This document shows, one piece after another, positions 50,501 through 60,000 of a stretch of DNA of 60,000 nt. Position 1 is the first letter of the stretch. Each line of letters begins with the position of its first letter. A program made the position numbers and the translations under genes. Source of the stretch: Branchiostoma floridae (taxonomy: Eukaryota; Chordata; Leptocardii; Amphioxiformes; Branchiostomatidae); the NCBI RefSeq assembly GCF_000003815.2, contig NC_049987.1:12300778-12360777 (forward strand). The letters run 5' to 3'. Under the pieces are notes generated by a model that was given only the letters and a program-made list of their open reading frames with translations, did no database searches and was not told the origin of the DNA.

Positions 50501-53500
50501 ATACAACATGCCATGGGGGTGGGAAAGTTGATGGGCCACAACCTGAGTAAACCAGAATGTCAGGACATTTACTGTGGGTTTGTGTGGATTTCATCTACAT
50601 TTTGTGTGGATTTTGTTGGACATTACTGAAACTGCCCCACATTCTAATCACTAACAATAATGACAATAATTCTAAAATATCACAAATATTGTTGAAATAC
50701 CTGCACAGTGTCTTGGAATGGACCTGTGGCCTTTCAAATGAAGTGACTAATATCCCTTTAGATTTCAGGAAACATAATGAACATTAATCAGATGAAGTGA
50801 ATCTCTCTGCCCACAAAAATAGTTCTCATACAAATCACATCCACTATTCAAACTACCTTTCACAAAAGTCAAAATCACTAAGTCAACTGGTCCTGCTACA
50901 TGTAGTACACACTGATGGTACATGTAAATTGTATGTAAATTGTATGTACTCTCAGGCCCTATTACCACCTGCTGAAGACTATCCATAGCCCAATAACTGC
51001 CTCAGGTACCACACCTTTACAAGCACTCATCCCACCAAGGAGACTTCAACCACAGTATCTAAACACAGTCTACAAGGAGCTACTTACATGTACTTCTTCA
51101 AGAATGGATGATCTCCTGTCTCCTGGAGAACCACAGCCTTTCCTTCTTGTGGTTTCAGAACAGCCACTTCCCTTTGGCATTGAACTTCAAAACATCAGCC
51201 AACCCTAAGGTATCCCACCCTGTGGGCACATTTCTGGATCTGACAGTTTCTCGTCACCTGACTTCTACCACAAAGGCTGGTTACTGAATGTAACACTTGA
51301 GTATTGAGTAAATACAGAAGCTGACAGGTACATACTACACTGCCATGACAACAAGCTCCTAACTTGACTTTTATCAACACCTATGTTGAAGTTGCAAAAC
51401 GTCTTGTGTGTTTTAGATTACTTGAGCTTATAGTCTGTCTGTCAGCTTTGAATAAATAAGCACTTTGCTCTGAGGAGGCAGATTTGAGGCATTACCTACA
51501 CTGTAACAGGGGTTTTGTTCCTTTTAAGATCCAAAAGACTTAAAGGACTTTGGACAATACACAATGATTTCTAAGTAATGAGGGGGTAGACTACAGAGAG
51601 GTTGTGATGGGAGGGCGGGACAAAAAGAAAAAGCATGAGGATAAATTACTAGAATAGATACAAATTACTGGTCTCAAAACCTTCAAGAGGGAAGATTTTT
51701 GATTTTGGCATTTTCTCTGTCAAGAGTTAACAGTGCTCATGAAGAAAAAAGTATTGATTGGAAGAACCAGACAGAGCCCAGAGCAGATTTCTGACCTGGA
51801 CTGTCTCTCATCACCTCAGCCCACCAGTCACTGCCAAGACATCTGCACTGGTACCATTAGGCAGACTGATGATATTTTGTTGTTTCAGACCAGTTAGTTA
51901 AAATGTTTCTGTCTTTTTGTGACCTTATTTCATTCCACAAAAGTTAAGTGAGGGAGACTTCTTTAAACTGGAAAGCCAAACTCTTTCTCTGGCAGAATGG
52001 ACACAGCTAAAAGCTAATAGGTAACAGTGGACCTTCAATTCTAGAATGGGCTACACCAACCAATCTACCATACTTAATAAAATAGCTTAAATTATGGGAC
52101 TGTTAGGAAGGGTGGCATTTTAAGCTTCATATCAATGATGGGATGATGCTAAAACATAATAACAACAACAAAAATCATACCTTATAAGCTTGACAAAACC
52201 AAAGAAATCCCAACCACTAGAGCTGTAGAGACTTGAACCAAACACTGCAGATTTTGGGCACACTCATCAGGTAATGTGAACTTTTTGCAGCAGGAACTAC
52301 ATGTATAAGGTGACTGTTAGGGCCAGTGTGAACAATTGTCAGTTGTTGTCAGCTCCTGACTTCTGCCACCCCAGACCTTACTTCTGCAGCACTGGCACAC
52401 ATCAGGAGACATTCCCCAAGTGTGGCCACCATGAGACACAACAAACAGTAGATCTGTACACCAGAGCTGCTGATGTTTCAGCAGGTCAGTTGTCTGTCTC
52501 CTCGCCTCTTCAGGTTTCAAAATAGCAGGAAGATAAAACTAAAAAAGTAAACATGTTGTGGTATGCTAATGGGTTAATTGGAGGATGGGATATCCACAAA
52601 AGTGTCTGTAATGAGGTAAGGATTCGATTTCGGGTTATCCAACTACTGAGTTTACCACACAGAGTAGGCCGATGGAATTTTAAGCATATAACATTACTGC
52701 TGAAACACTGACTACTGGTATTCGTTTCCTGCCCATAATACAGAAGACTTTTCTGAGATGGGATGAAGAAGTTCTACTGATACAGATAAGATGATACACT
52801 GCTAAGGCATTTCAAGGCAAGATACATTGTACAATCATGTACAATGTATTTCTTGGAGATCATACAATCATACAACATCCTAGGTCATGATGAACACTAC
52901 ACGCACTACTACCAAGATAACAGTTACTGTAGCTTACCCTATACCAGGTATGGACTGAGCACAGTTTAAGTGGACTGTGATATTACACTATCTGCATGTA
53001 TTCAACAACATAATGGAAAGCAAAAAAGTTGACAAACAAACATAATTGACATTACCTTGGCACAAATGTTCATAGCATGCTAGTTGGCAATGCTATGGAC
53101 TCAACTGTCGGTAACCTCACTGCCAACCAAACTGTCTGCACAGGAGGTACATGTACATTGCATATCCCAGGTTAGAAAGACATGGGGCACAACAAACACT
53201 AGAGTTAGTTTCAGTCCCTAGGAACCACAACGGCACTGCTATTGACAACATTGGAGTGCCATCTACATCTAGTAGTGCTGCAAGTAAAAGCATGCACTTC
53301 CTTTTGTAGGTTTTTCCCATTGAAAGTCTTCTACAACTTCCTGTCCTGCTTTCATACATGCAGTTTTAATGACAAGAATATCAAACCATTCCTCCATATC
53401 CTTTTTTTCATCTGCAGTTCATACTTAATTTGAAGTGCACACAATGCACACTTCAAAACCTGTCTGTCAAACAATCATTAAATTGTTGGGAATGTTTATT

Positions 53501-53985
53501 ATAATATACCAGTTCGCAACCTGAAGAGACCATACTAAAGGCAGCCAACAAATACTAGAAACAACCATTGCAAGTATTTTCAGCTGCATGGATCACTGAT
53601 TTCCCTAAGACTATCTTAGGTTTAGACATGTGCTTAACTGATGGCAAAATAACCAGACTAATTTAACACAGTCCATTTCATTATCTGTTCGCATTATCTG
53701 AGGTAAGAAGAGGGAAAGAAATCTGCCCAAAATATATATAAGTGCCTCCAACGTCACTTGGTACAAAGCTCCACCTAGGAAAAGCTCTTAGAACTACAAA
53801 TGTACACCTTGAAGTACATCATAATTCTTCGTCTCTCTCCAGTACATTGCAAGTCCTGACAGAAGCTGTAAAAAGCAGTCCTACATGTACGAATACTTAT
53901 CTATCATATATGCCCAAGCTCATACAAAAATGTTTCATGGTCATTGAGCATATGCCATTTTCCACCCTTTTTCCTGCCTACTCAC
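47508..53985. other. 5' part of intron 3 without recognised gene
   Basis: The sequence follows the exon C donor at 53985 in the direction of transcription. It holds a short hairpin at 52822-52849 (arms ATACATTGTAC and GTACAATGTAT, 6-base loop), another at 53429-53457 (arms TTTGAAGTG and CACTTCAAA) and a poly-A run near 50208. No conserved exon was recognised. Confidence 0.4.
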
Positions 53986-54129
53986 CACATGTATGAATCA
54001 CACTGATGTACTTCCTGGTTCCCCTGGGACAGGGGTCTCCATATTCCCCACTGTCAGCCTCCAGCACACAGCGAGGCTTCCCCTGACACTGCTGGATGAT
54101 CCTCTGTAAGGCACTGGGAGATCTGCATT
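53986..54129 (-). CDS. eva1c: EVA1C-like exon C: second half of SUEL lectin domain 2
   Basis: This 144-base exon is bounded by the acceptor GTCCCTTCTACAG (ends 54130) and the donor TGTG|GTGAGT. Entering in phase 1 it reads ECRSPSALQRIIQQCQG, then KPRCVLEADSGEYGDPCP, then TRKYISVIHTC. This is the C-terminal half of a SUEL-type (galactose/L-rhamnose-binding) lectin domain. The hallmarks are the CQGK..C segment, the GDPCP turn, and the KY..V..C ending on the last cysteine. Four cysteines here pair with four in the preceding exon to give the eight half-cystines usual for the domain. One extra residue (Arg) sits between PCP and GT compared with domain 1. The exon ends exactly at the domain boundary. 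Confidence 0.9.
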
Positions 54130-54722
54130 CTGTAGAAGGGACAAAATAACCATGCATGTCTTTGACAAGGGCAATGGTATAACCCAAGAGAGATAACTAC
54201 TACTAATGCAATGATGTACTTTAGTACTTTGTCATCACTAGGCATGAACCCAAAAGGGGGACACATAAATTGCCTAGGTGCCATACAATTTACTACTGTA
54301 CTCAGCTGGCGTGGGAAAGGAGTGCGAAACCCCTGTAGTAAATTATAGCACACCTGCTACACCATCACTGCAGTACAATGAAGAGAAACTAGAGGGCACT
54401 GCATCACCATACCAGTATTTCATACAAGGAAAGGTGCACTGCATGTGCACAACCCGAACATGACATGCTGATCAAAAAGGTCTTAAGTTTTAAATTCATG
54501 GTCAAGGGTAAAGACAAAATACTACTGACGATAACATCTGTGTGTCTCTTGATTATCTGAAAGAAGCTCAAATGTAAGCTAAAGAACATAAGTTTTGAGA
54601 TATACAACACAATGCTTGGCAAATTTATGACTTGTATATGGCGTTTGATAAACTTCAACATAGCAGTTAGTCAGAGAAGAAACTCTGCAACATACGTGCA
54701 CATGCAAGATAACCTCCTGTAC
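54130..54722 (-). other. eva1c: Intron 2 of the EVA1C-like gene (593 bp, phase 1)
   Basis: The donor is CTCAAAG|GTACAG and the acceptor is TTCTACAG. It splits the second SUEL domain roughly in half, between the fourth-strand region and the central cysteine pair. No other feature was recognised in it. Confidence 0.85.
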
Positions 54723-54872
54723 CTTTGAGTGGCTGAGGTATATTGGAGGGACACTCCAGACTGCCGTCCTGCCCCCGTCCGTACATGGCTGTGTAGATGG
54801 CAAGTCTGTGATTCTTCTTACAGCGCAGTCTGAGAGTGTCTCCATCACAGGCTACTCTTCCTTTATACTGAC
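54723..54872 (-). CDS. eva1c: EVA1C-like exon B: first half of SUEL lectin domain 2
   Basis: A 150-base exon with the acceptor TGTACCTTTCCAG and the donor CTCAAAG|GTACAG. Entered in phase 1 from exon A it reads SQYKGRVACDGDTLRLRC, then HRLAIYTAMYGRG, then LECPSNIPQPLK. ACDGD....L.C followed by the A.YGR motif is the signature start of a SUEL lectin domain. YGR is part of the sugar-contacting region in rhamnose-binding lectins. Only about ten residues separate the last cysteine of domain 1 from the first of domain 2, the tight tandem arrangement found in EVA-1 proteins. Fish egg lectins also have tandem SUEL domains but end soon after them, whereas this gene continues into a stalk, so the EVA1C assignment is preferred. 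Confidence 0.9.
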
Positions 54873-55079
54873 CTGGAAAGGTACACATGTACAGCACTAT
54901 CATTACAGAGTATATAGAAAAGATGGCAAGACTGTGTGACTCCCTACATTGTGTGTTTCTCCATCCCCTGGAGCCTCTGAAAATATTAACCAAAATTGAT
55001 AAACTGCACAAAACTGCTATTTCTCTGTAACAAAAATGGAAAACATTATTTATCTTTCGTCCAAATTTACTAAGTTCTA

Positions 55080-55103
55080 CCAAGGACGTTGTAACGTCCT
55101 TGG
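55080..55103. repeat. 24 bp near-perfect palindrome
   Basis: The arms are CCAAGGACGTT and AACGTCCTTGG around a 2-base GT centre. GTTCTA lies directly on each side as a direct repeat (55074-55079 and 55103-55108), which could mark a tiny insertion or a hairpin-driven duplication. Confidence 0.85.
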
Positions 55104-56718
55104 TTCTACTTAATTTTCTTTCATCCTTTTTCTTCAGAATCCATAGAAAATCATTTGATGTGCTCCAAGCTACTATAGTGCACAATCATGATTCAATTGA
55201 TTCATGACAATAATGTGCACCTGAGTTCCCCACAAGTTCAATTGAAATGAAGCCATCACTGTTCAAACATTGGCTTCTAACAAATAAAGATGTCCATTCA
55301 TCTTCTCTCCCCACATTACAGACATTCCCTGTGGTTTACACAATGTGACTAAAGGGTGACAGATGATCGCACTGCTAACACCTGCTTCATCAAGAGCCTT
55401 TTATGTCTTTCAGTGCAGAACATCAGGGGAGAGAATGACAATAAAAGACTTATCTATTTATTGTGTATGGATTCAACTAGGAATATTGCTCAGGGAGTCT
55501 AATGCCTTGACAGAGCATAGTTTACAAATATCTTTAATGTAGTATCATTAAGAGCTACACATGTAGGAAAACAAAATTACTCCTGCAGGAATATCTTAGA
55601 TTTATGTCAATTTATGTCTTGTTCTACATGTTCAGCATGTGCATTGCAGGTCAAAAAAGTCTGACACATTATAAATGTCATAATTTTAATGTATCATTGA
55701 TTTAAATGTATCATTGATATCAAATATCAATATACTAGACTCTTTAAATTCTACCTGTCATGAAGTATTATCTGCAGTTTCCTCAAAGTAATGTGCTTTC
55801 TAGGTCAGTCTGTAGACAATCAAAAACTAACTTCATATCTAAGTGTAATAGGATCTCAAAGTCTTTTTCGTTCAAGGATCCAGAGACCAAGTCATTGCCT
55901 TGATCCTGGCTTTACCTTAGCTCACTAACTGCAGAGTGATGGTGATAGAAAGTTCAGCGTAATGAAACTAAATGGGACAATAACGAGACGGCACCATTCT
56001 TGCGGTGAGAAAATCACCTGGGTATCAGCTGGCACTGATGGTGATATTGAAGTACCAACTCAAAGTAATTGTGTTCCCTGAACTAGATGTATGGATGCAG
56101 TTGGAAATGATGGAGAAAAATGTATTTGGAGTTGACGGGTGAAACATTACGGTTAGTTTGTGTAAAGGTTTTATGTGCAGATTGCAATCAAATGTACACA
56201 TTACAGTTTTTAGTGGGACATTTATATGGAATATTATTCAAAGAAGGAGCTTTTGAAATTTGAGCTGTTACATCAGACTTAAATTTCATCAGAACCTAAG
56301 CAATATTTTGGAGTATGTGTGTCATTTCAGTAGCTTTACTTGGGCTCCCATACAGTTTGGAACTAAGGAACCATACACTGATAAAGAATAGAATGTTTTA
56401 GTCTGTATGGAAATATTGGTACAGTATTTTAGGTCAAGACCCTTTCCTATTGTGCTGTTCTGTTCATACCCACACATCCCCATCCTCCAAGGTTCAAGGT
56501 CAGTCTCTTCTTGTTTGATCACTGTATTACCGCATGGAAAACATCTTCTTTGCGGCCGCCCTTTACTGCTGACCATACAAATGATCATGTACGGTATATT
56601 TGACATGTCAATATTTCCCTGTTGATCATCTCATGTGCCTGTCTGTTGCACACGACTCTGTATGACACACATTTCACACGACCGTGCCCGCCCCACCCCC
56701 TCCCACAGGTACGGCACA

Positions 56719-56793
56719 CAGGTGAGGCACTGGACAAAAGGCAGGTGGGTCAAAAGTTCACCTGCTGAAACATGAGGTGTGGGCAAACACCTG
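56719..56793. promoter_or_regulatory. Cluster of four CAGGTG/CACCTG E-boxes
   Basis: CAGGTG at 56719 and 56742, and CACCTG at 56759 and 56788, within 75 bases. The hexamer is the Snail/Zeb and E-protein class of site. The cluster lies in the 5.1 kb intron. Function is not shown by sequence alone. Confidence 0.3.
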
Positions 56794-59700
56794 GGTCAGA
56801 ATACCTGAGTGGAACTGGGGCATTAAGGAAAGACATGGATCATCCAATGCTTGCAAACGCACTTCAAGTTTTCACATAACACATTTGACACAAGGTAAAT
56901 ATTTTTCAAGTTTTTTTGACAGAAAAATCAAGCATCTGTGATGAGAAGAAATCACTGAATTCATCTCCTACTTTCATCATAACTCAAACTATTCTTGCAT
57001 TGACAGAGGTTTTGTCCTTGTCAAAAATTAGATCGGCAAGCCTTTAAAAATTGTATTGACAAAAGTTTATAAAACGGCATGGTAATAATCACTATCATGG
57101 CTTAATAAATAAACAAACTAAAAAGGGTAAACACTTCCTACACTTTACCTTTTATGAAAAGGACAGATATGGCAACAAATAACTTCTTTTATCTCTGACT
57201 TTTTGTCTTTTTTTAAACTCTACTCTTTTCAATGTTCAAACAAGGTCAAGGATACCGAATGAAGTAAGATGGCCTTCAAGCACCTGAACTTATCAGTTCT
57301 TTTCTCTCATGTACTTCTACCATTTCTCTTCAAGGTGCTTTACACAGTAGACATATATCGCAGTTACTTTTGCTATGGGTGGTCTGTGAAGTGTTTGATT
57401 CCAGGTAAAAGCCACTGTCTCCCCTCAAGTCCCACTTCAGGTGACATCTTGGCAGACTGCCAAATGTGTTTTACCTGTCCACAGGTAACCTGTACTTAAC
57501 CTGGGGTAGGGACGGTTCATTTGGGTACTGATGAGGGATTGGAACTGAGCTTTCTATTCTAGTTTGTATGGAAATCATGTAAAACCAAGGAGGTTGACAA
57601 AACTAAAACCTTTCCTCTTCCTCTTTCTATTGAAGTGAACACTACACATGTATCAAATTCATCATGTTGATGCAAATGTTTATACGTAATTTAGTAATAT
57701 GCCATATTATCATAGCATATAATGTCTCTTCAAACTAAAATCCTCAACACACTCAAATCTTTCCTATTCAATCAAAATTCTAAAATAGTTTGTACTACAA
57801 TGTTGCTCTGATCAGATAGTCTTCTAACTGCTACTTCTACTTCAACTTCTACTTCTAACCTATAGGAATGATATAAAATAGTGTTCCCCTTAAACAGTGC
57901 TCAGCAAAAAGTGGAGGGAAAATTATCAAAAGAGCCACAAATTCTATGTGTACCATTATTTTCTACTAGTACTCTTTACTTATCTGCCAGAACATTGGAA
58001 GAACAATATAACGTTACTGGTATTACAAAGGAAACTGTTGTCCTTGCAGGACAGAAAAAATTGTGGGACAAAAAGTACAACAGAGACAAACTTGTCTCCT
58101 TGGTGTATTCATTAGAAAACAAGTTTAACGCTTTGCGTTCTAAAAGAGACATTAATGGAAATGTATTGTACACAAAATCATTACATGGCAGCTAATGGTT
58201 AAAGCTCAACATTTATCATGAAGTAATAATCTTTAGTTTACCGCAGGGTAGTTCATGTTGGTCCAATTATTGACGTTGGTCTAAGAGGGATGCAAGACAA
58301 TGAAAAGTGCATATAGGTAGCCATGTTTTACAGAATACCACTGCATGTCACTTTTACATTCTCATCCATAGTTGTTTATCAATAAATCAGTTGCGGTTTG
58401 AGGAAAGAATTATGGTGACATTTATAGATACTTATGAGGTTAAGTCAAGCAAATTGACACAGTACTTGATTGAAGTCTGCTGCATACAGCATGTTTGCAA
58501 AGTGGGCAAAGTCTGAATTGTAGTAGCACTTAATGTGATTAATAGATAGAGAAATCAGAGATAGGACATTATGTTCCACACTTTGATTGATGCTTAGGGA
58601 AACATGACAGTTCATTGACTCCACTCTCACAAAGAACAAAAGATCATCTGAACACTTTTGATATAAAGGCAAGCCTGTTCTCTAAGTGACACACCTTTTC
58701 CATTAGAAGCACATTTTCCAACTACTTGTATAGGGCATGACTGAAAGGTATGTTCTAGCTGACATATCTATTGGCACCTGTCTTTTCCTCATTGGAAGGT
58801 GATTTAGAGCGAGAAAAGTAGGTGTTTCATTCACTCATTTTGAGGAAGAAATACAAGCCATAAAAGTATCGGGCAGTACATTTCAACTGATGTCACCATA
58901 GAGAATGCAGAATAACTTGGCATGCAGGCAGGTGATCAAATTACAGTTTTTAAACAATCTCTCCCCACACCTTGCAACACTAGTTTGCTTGTGCTATATC
59001 TCCTCAGTACACTGTACCTAGATACAAACCTGCCCTATGCATACAGAACGTGTACACTAACTACAGCTGTGTTAAGAATACAAATCCCTGGCTAGAACAG
59101 CACACTTCACACCTTCTTGCCAATTACTTAGGCCTCAGGAAGGTAAGCATCACACCTTTGCAGTGATCAAGCCCTGTGGTACAAAAATGTATGTCTTCTT
59201 TCTATCTGCACCTTCTATAAGAATCACAAATGGCCCACTTTCTTGGCTATTATCTTTGGTAACCTTGATGCTTTATCTTTCCTGTCAAGCTGGACATAGC
59301 ACACTTGTCCAAACAAGGGGAAATCAGGACTAGGGACACTTTTCCTCCATGAACATAGAATCTGGAATGCCTCTTGAAAATGACTATACATAACCTTGTT
59401 CAGATAATCCAGGAAGTGTCACAGCATATCATACCTCTCAGGACCCACAAACTAGGAATGACTTTCCAATAACTTTTGTAATAACTTAGAACTCTTTGAT
59501 CTTCGCGGCCTGACAGACTCAGACTTTACATGTCAGTGCCCATCTCTCTCACCTGAGACAGGGCTCTGGTATGTAAACATCATGTCTTATCATGTCATGA
59601 CACCTTAATGTCTTACAGATACACTAGAAGACAACAGTGCAGCTGTCACTACAGCCCAGATTACTGCTTCACAACAGTCTGGACATATTGTTTTGCTTTG

Positions 59701-59942
59701 TTATGTTTCTCAATGTGTAGCTTGTTGCTCTAGATCTAAGATGGGTCAATTTATGGTAACAAAAAGAAGATGATCCTTGAGTATATACACTGGCATATAC
59801 GGTACCTATGCTTTGTAATCCTATCCAACCCTGCTGGTCTTGCAGTCAGTCATAAAATTGGTGGCATTACAGATTATTTCACATGTATTAATACAATGTC
59901 ACCATTAGAAGGTCATTATTTAAAAAATCAACATGAACTTAC

Positions 59943-60000
59943 TTGGTTTACACTTGTACTTGACCTCTAGATACTTGCTGGTACCCGGACAGGGGTCAAC
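59943..60000 (-). CDS. eva1c: EVA1C-like exon A: end of SUEL lectin domain 1 (partial, runs off right edge)
   Basis: The last 58 bases of an exon whose start lies beyond the right edge. Read from base 60000 it gives VDPCPGTSKYLEVKYKCKP plus one base, then the donor GTAAGT. DPCPGTSKYLEV.Y.C is the closing motif of SUEL-type lectin domains, and the final cysteine is followed by the KP often seen between the two domains of EVA-1 proteins. The 1-base overhang A joins GT at 54872 to make AGT (Ser) and keeps the frame open through exons B, C and D. In C. elegans, EVA-1 is a receptor that binds Slit and works with the Robo protein SAX-3. Vertebrate EVA1C binds Slit and heparin. The signal peptide and most of domain 1 must be upstream, outside this window. 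Confidence 0.88.

Larger units (their letters stand above)
190..53985 (-). other. eva1c: Intron 3 of the EVA1C-like gene (53.8 kb, phase 1)
   Basis: Bounded by a donor TGTG|GTGAGT at 53986/53985 and an acceptor CTACAG at 195-190. It separates the end of the second lectin domain from the membrane-proximal stalk. Apart from transposon-like repeats I found no convincing nested gene on either strand. The open frames inside it are short, lack recognisable domains and mostly coincide with repeats or random sequence. Confidence 0.75.
54873..59942 (-). other. eva1c: Intron 1 of the visible gene (5.1 kb, phase 1)
   Basis: The donor is CCAA|GTAAGT at 59943/59942 and the acceptor is CTTTCCAG ending at 54873. 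It separates the two lectin domains. It contains a 24 bp palindrome (55080-55103), an E-box cluster (56719-56793), the tandem pair AATGTATCATTGAT near 55690, and a CTTCTA-rich run near 57835. No nested gene was recognised. Confidence 0.85.

Noticed and set aside
54883-55185. N-terminal extension of the open frame upstream of exon B
   Set aside because: Only the part from 54872 downward is SUEL lectin. The upstream part is intron read-through past a good CTTTCCAG acceptor.
1-60000. tRNA, rRNA and well-known microRNA genes
   Set aside because: I looked for B-box GGTTCGANTCC-like sequences and for let-7, miR-1, miR-9 and miR-124 cores and found none. Divergent or novel RNAs cannot be excluded by eye.

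Overview
The window reads as intron-dominated animal DNA, not bacterial or viral. Composition is AT-leaning, there is no long open frame, exons are short and GC-richer with canonical splice sites, and short inverted-repeat transposons are scattered through it. The best guess for the source is an invertebrate deuterostome, most likely an amphioxus (Branchiostoma). That guess rests on the GC-rich exons, the abundance of TACATGTA and TACCGGTA palindromes, and a recurring ~206 bp element ending in TACTGTAAATGCA with internal TTCGCGGTGG blocks. The lineage is inferred; it was not tested by any search.

Only one protein-coding gene can be supported. It lies on the minus strand, spans the whole window and is cut by both edges. 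Four exons join in frame: 59943-60000 (end of a first SUEL-type lectin domain), 54723-54872 and 53986-54129 (a complete second SUEL lectin domain with eight cysteines), and 1-189 (a CVPRQVL linker followed by a Gly/Pro/Ser/Asp-rich stalk). All three introns are phase 1. The domain order and linker match the EVA-1/EVA1C family of single-pass membrane proteins, which act with Robo as Slit co-receptors. The first exons (signal peptide, start of lectin domain 1) lie off the right edge. The transmembrane segment and cytoplasmic tail lie off the left edge.

About 99% of the window is intron: intron 1 is 5.1 kb, intron 2 is 0.6 kb and intron 3 is 53.8 kb. No convincing nested gene, tRNA, rRNA or known microRNA was found. 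Intron 3 carries several non-autonomous transposon families: four copies of the ~206 bp TACTGTA element, three related elements ending in CAGGTTTGACTGT, a 433 bp hAT-type element with a perfect 8 bp target duplication (10217-10649), a 437 bp Harbinger-like element (12152-12588), a ~200 bp piggyBac-like element in TTAA (24992-25194), and a 1.16 kb foldback-like element (28423-29582).

The two most unusual structures are the following. The foldback-like element has 32 bp termini, an 85 bp tandem array on one arm and an inverted 78 bp array on the other, and ten perfect TGACGTCA palindromes. The other is a decayed tandem array next to the last visible exon (about 127-1180), in which the splice acceptor and first codons of that exon have been copied; one copy at 423-536 still reads PRQVLADI in frame.
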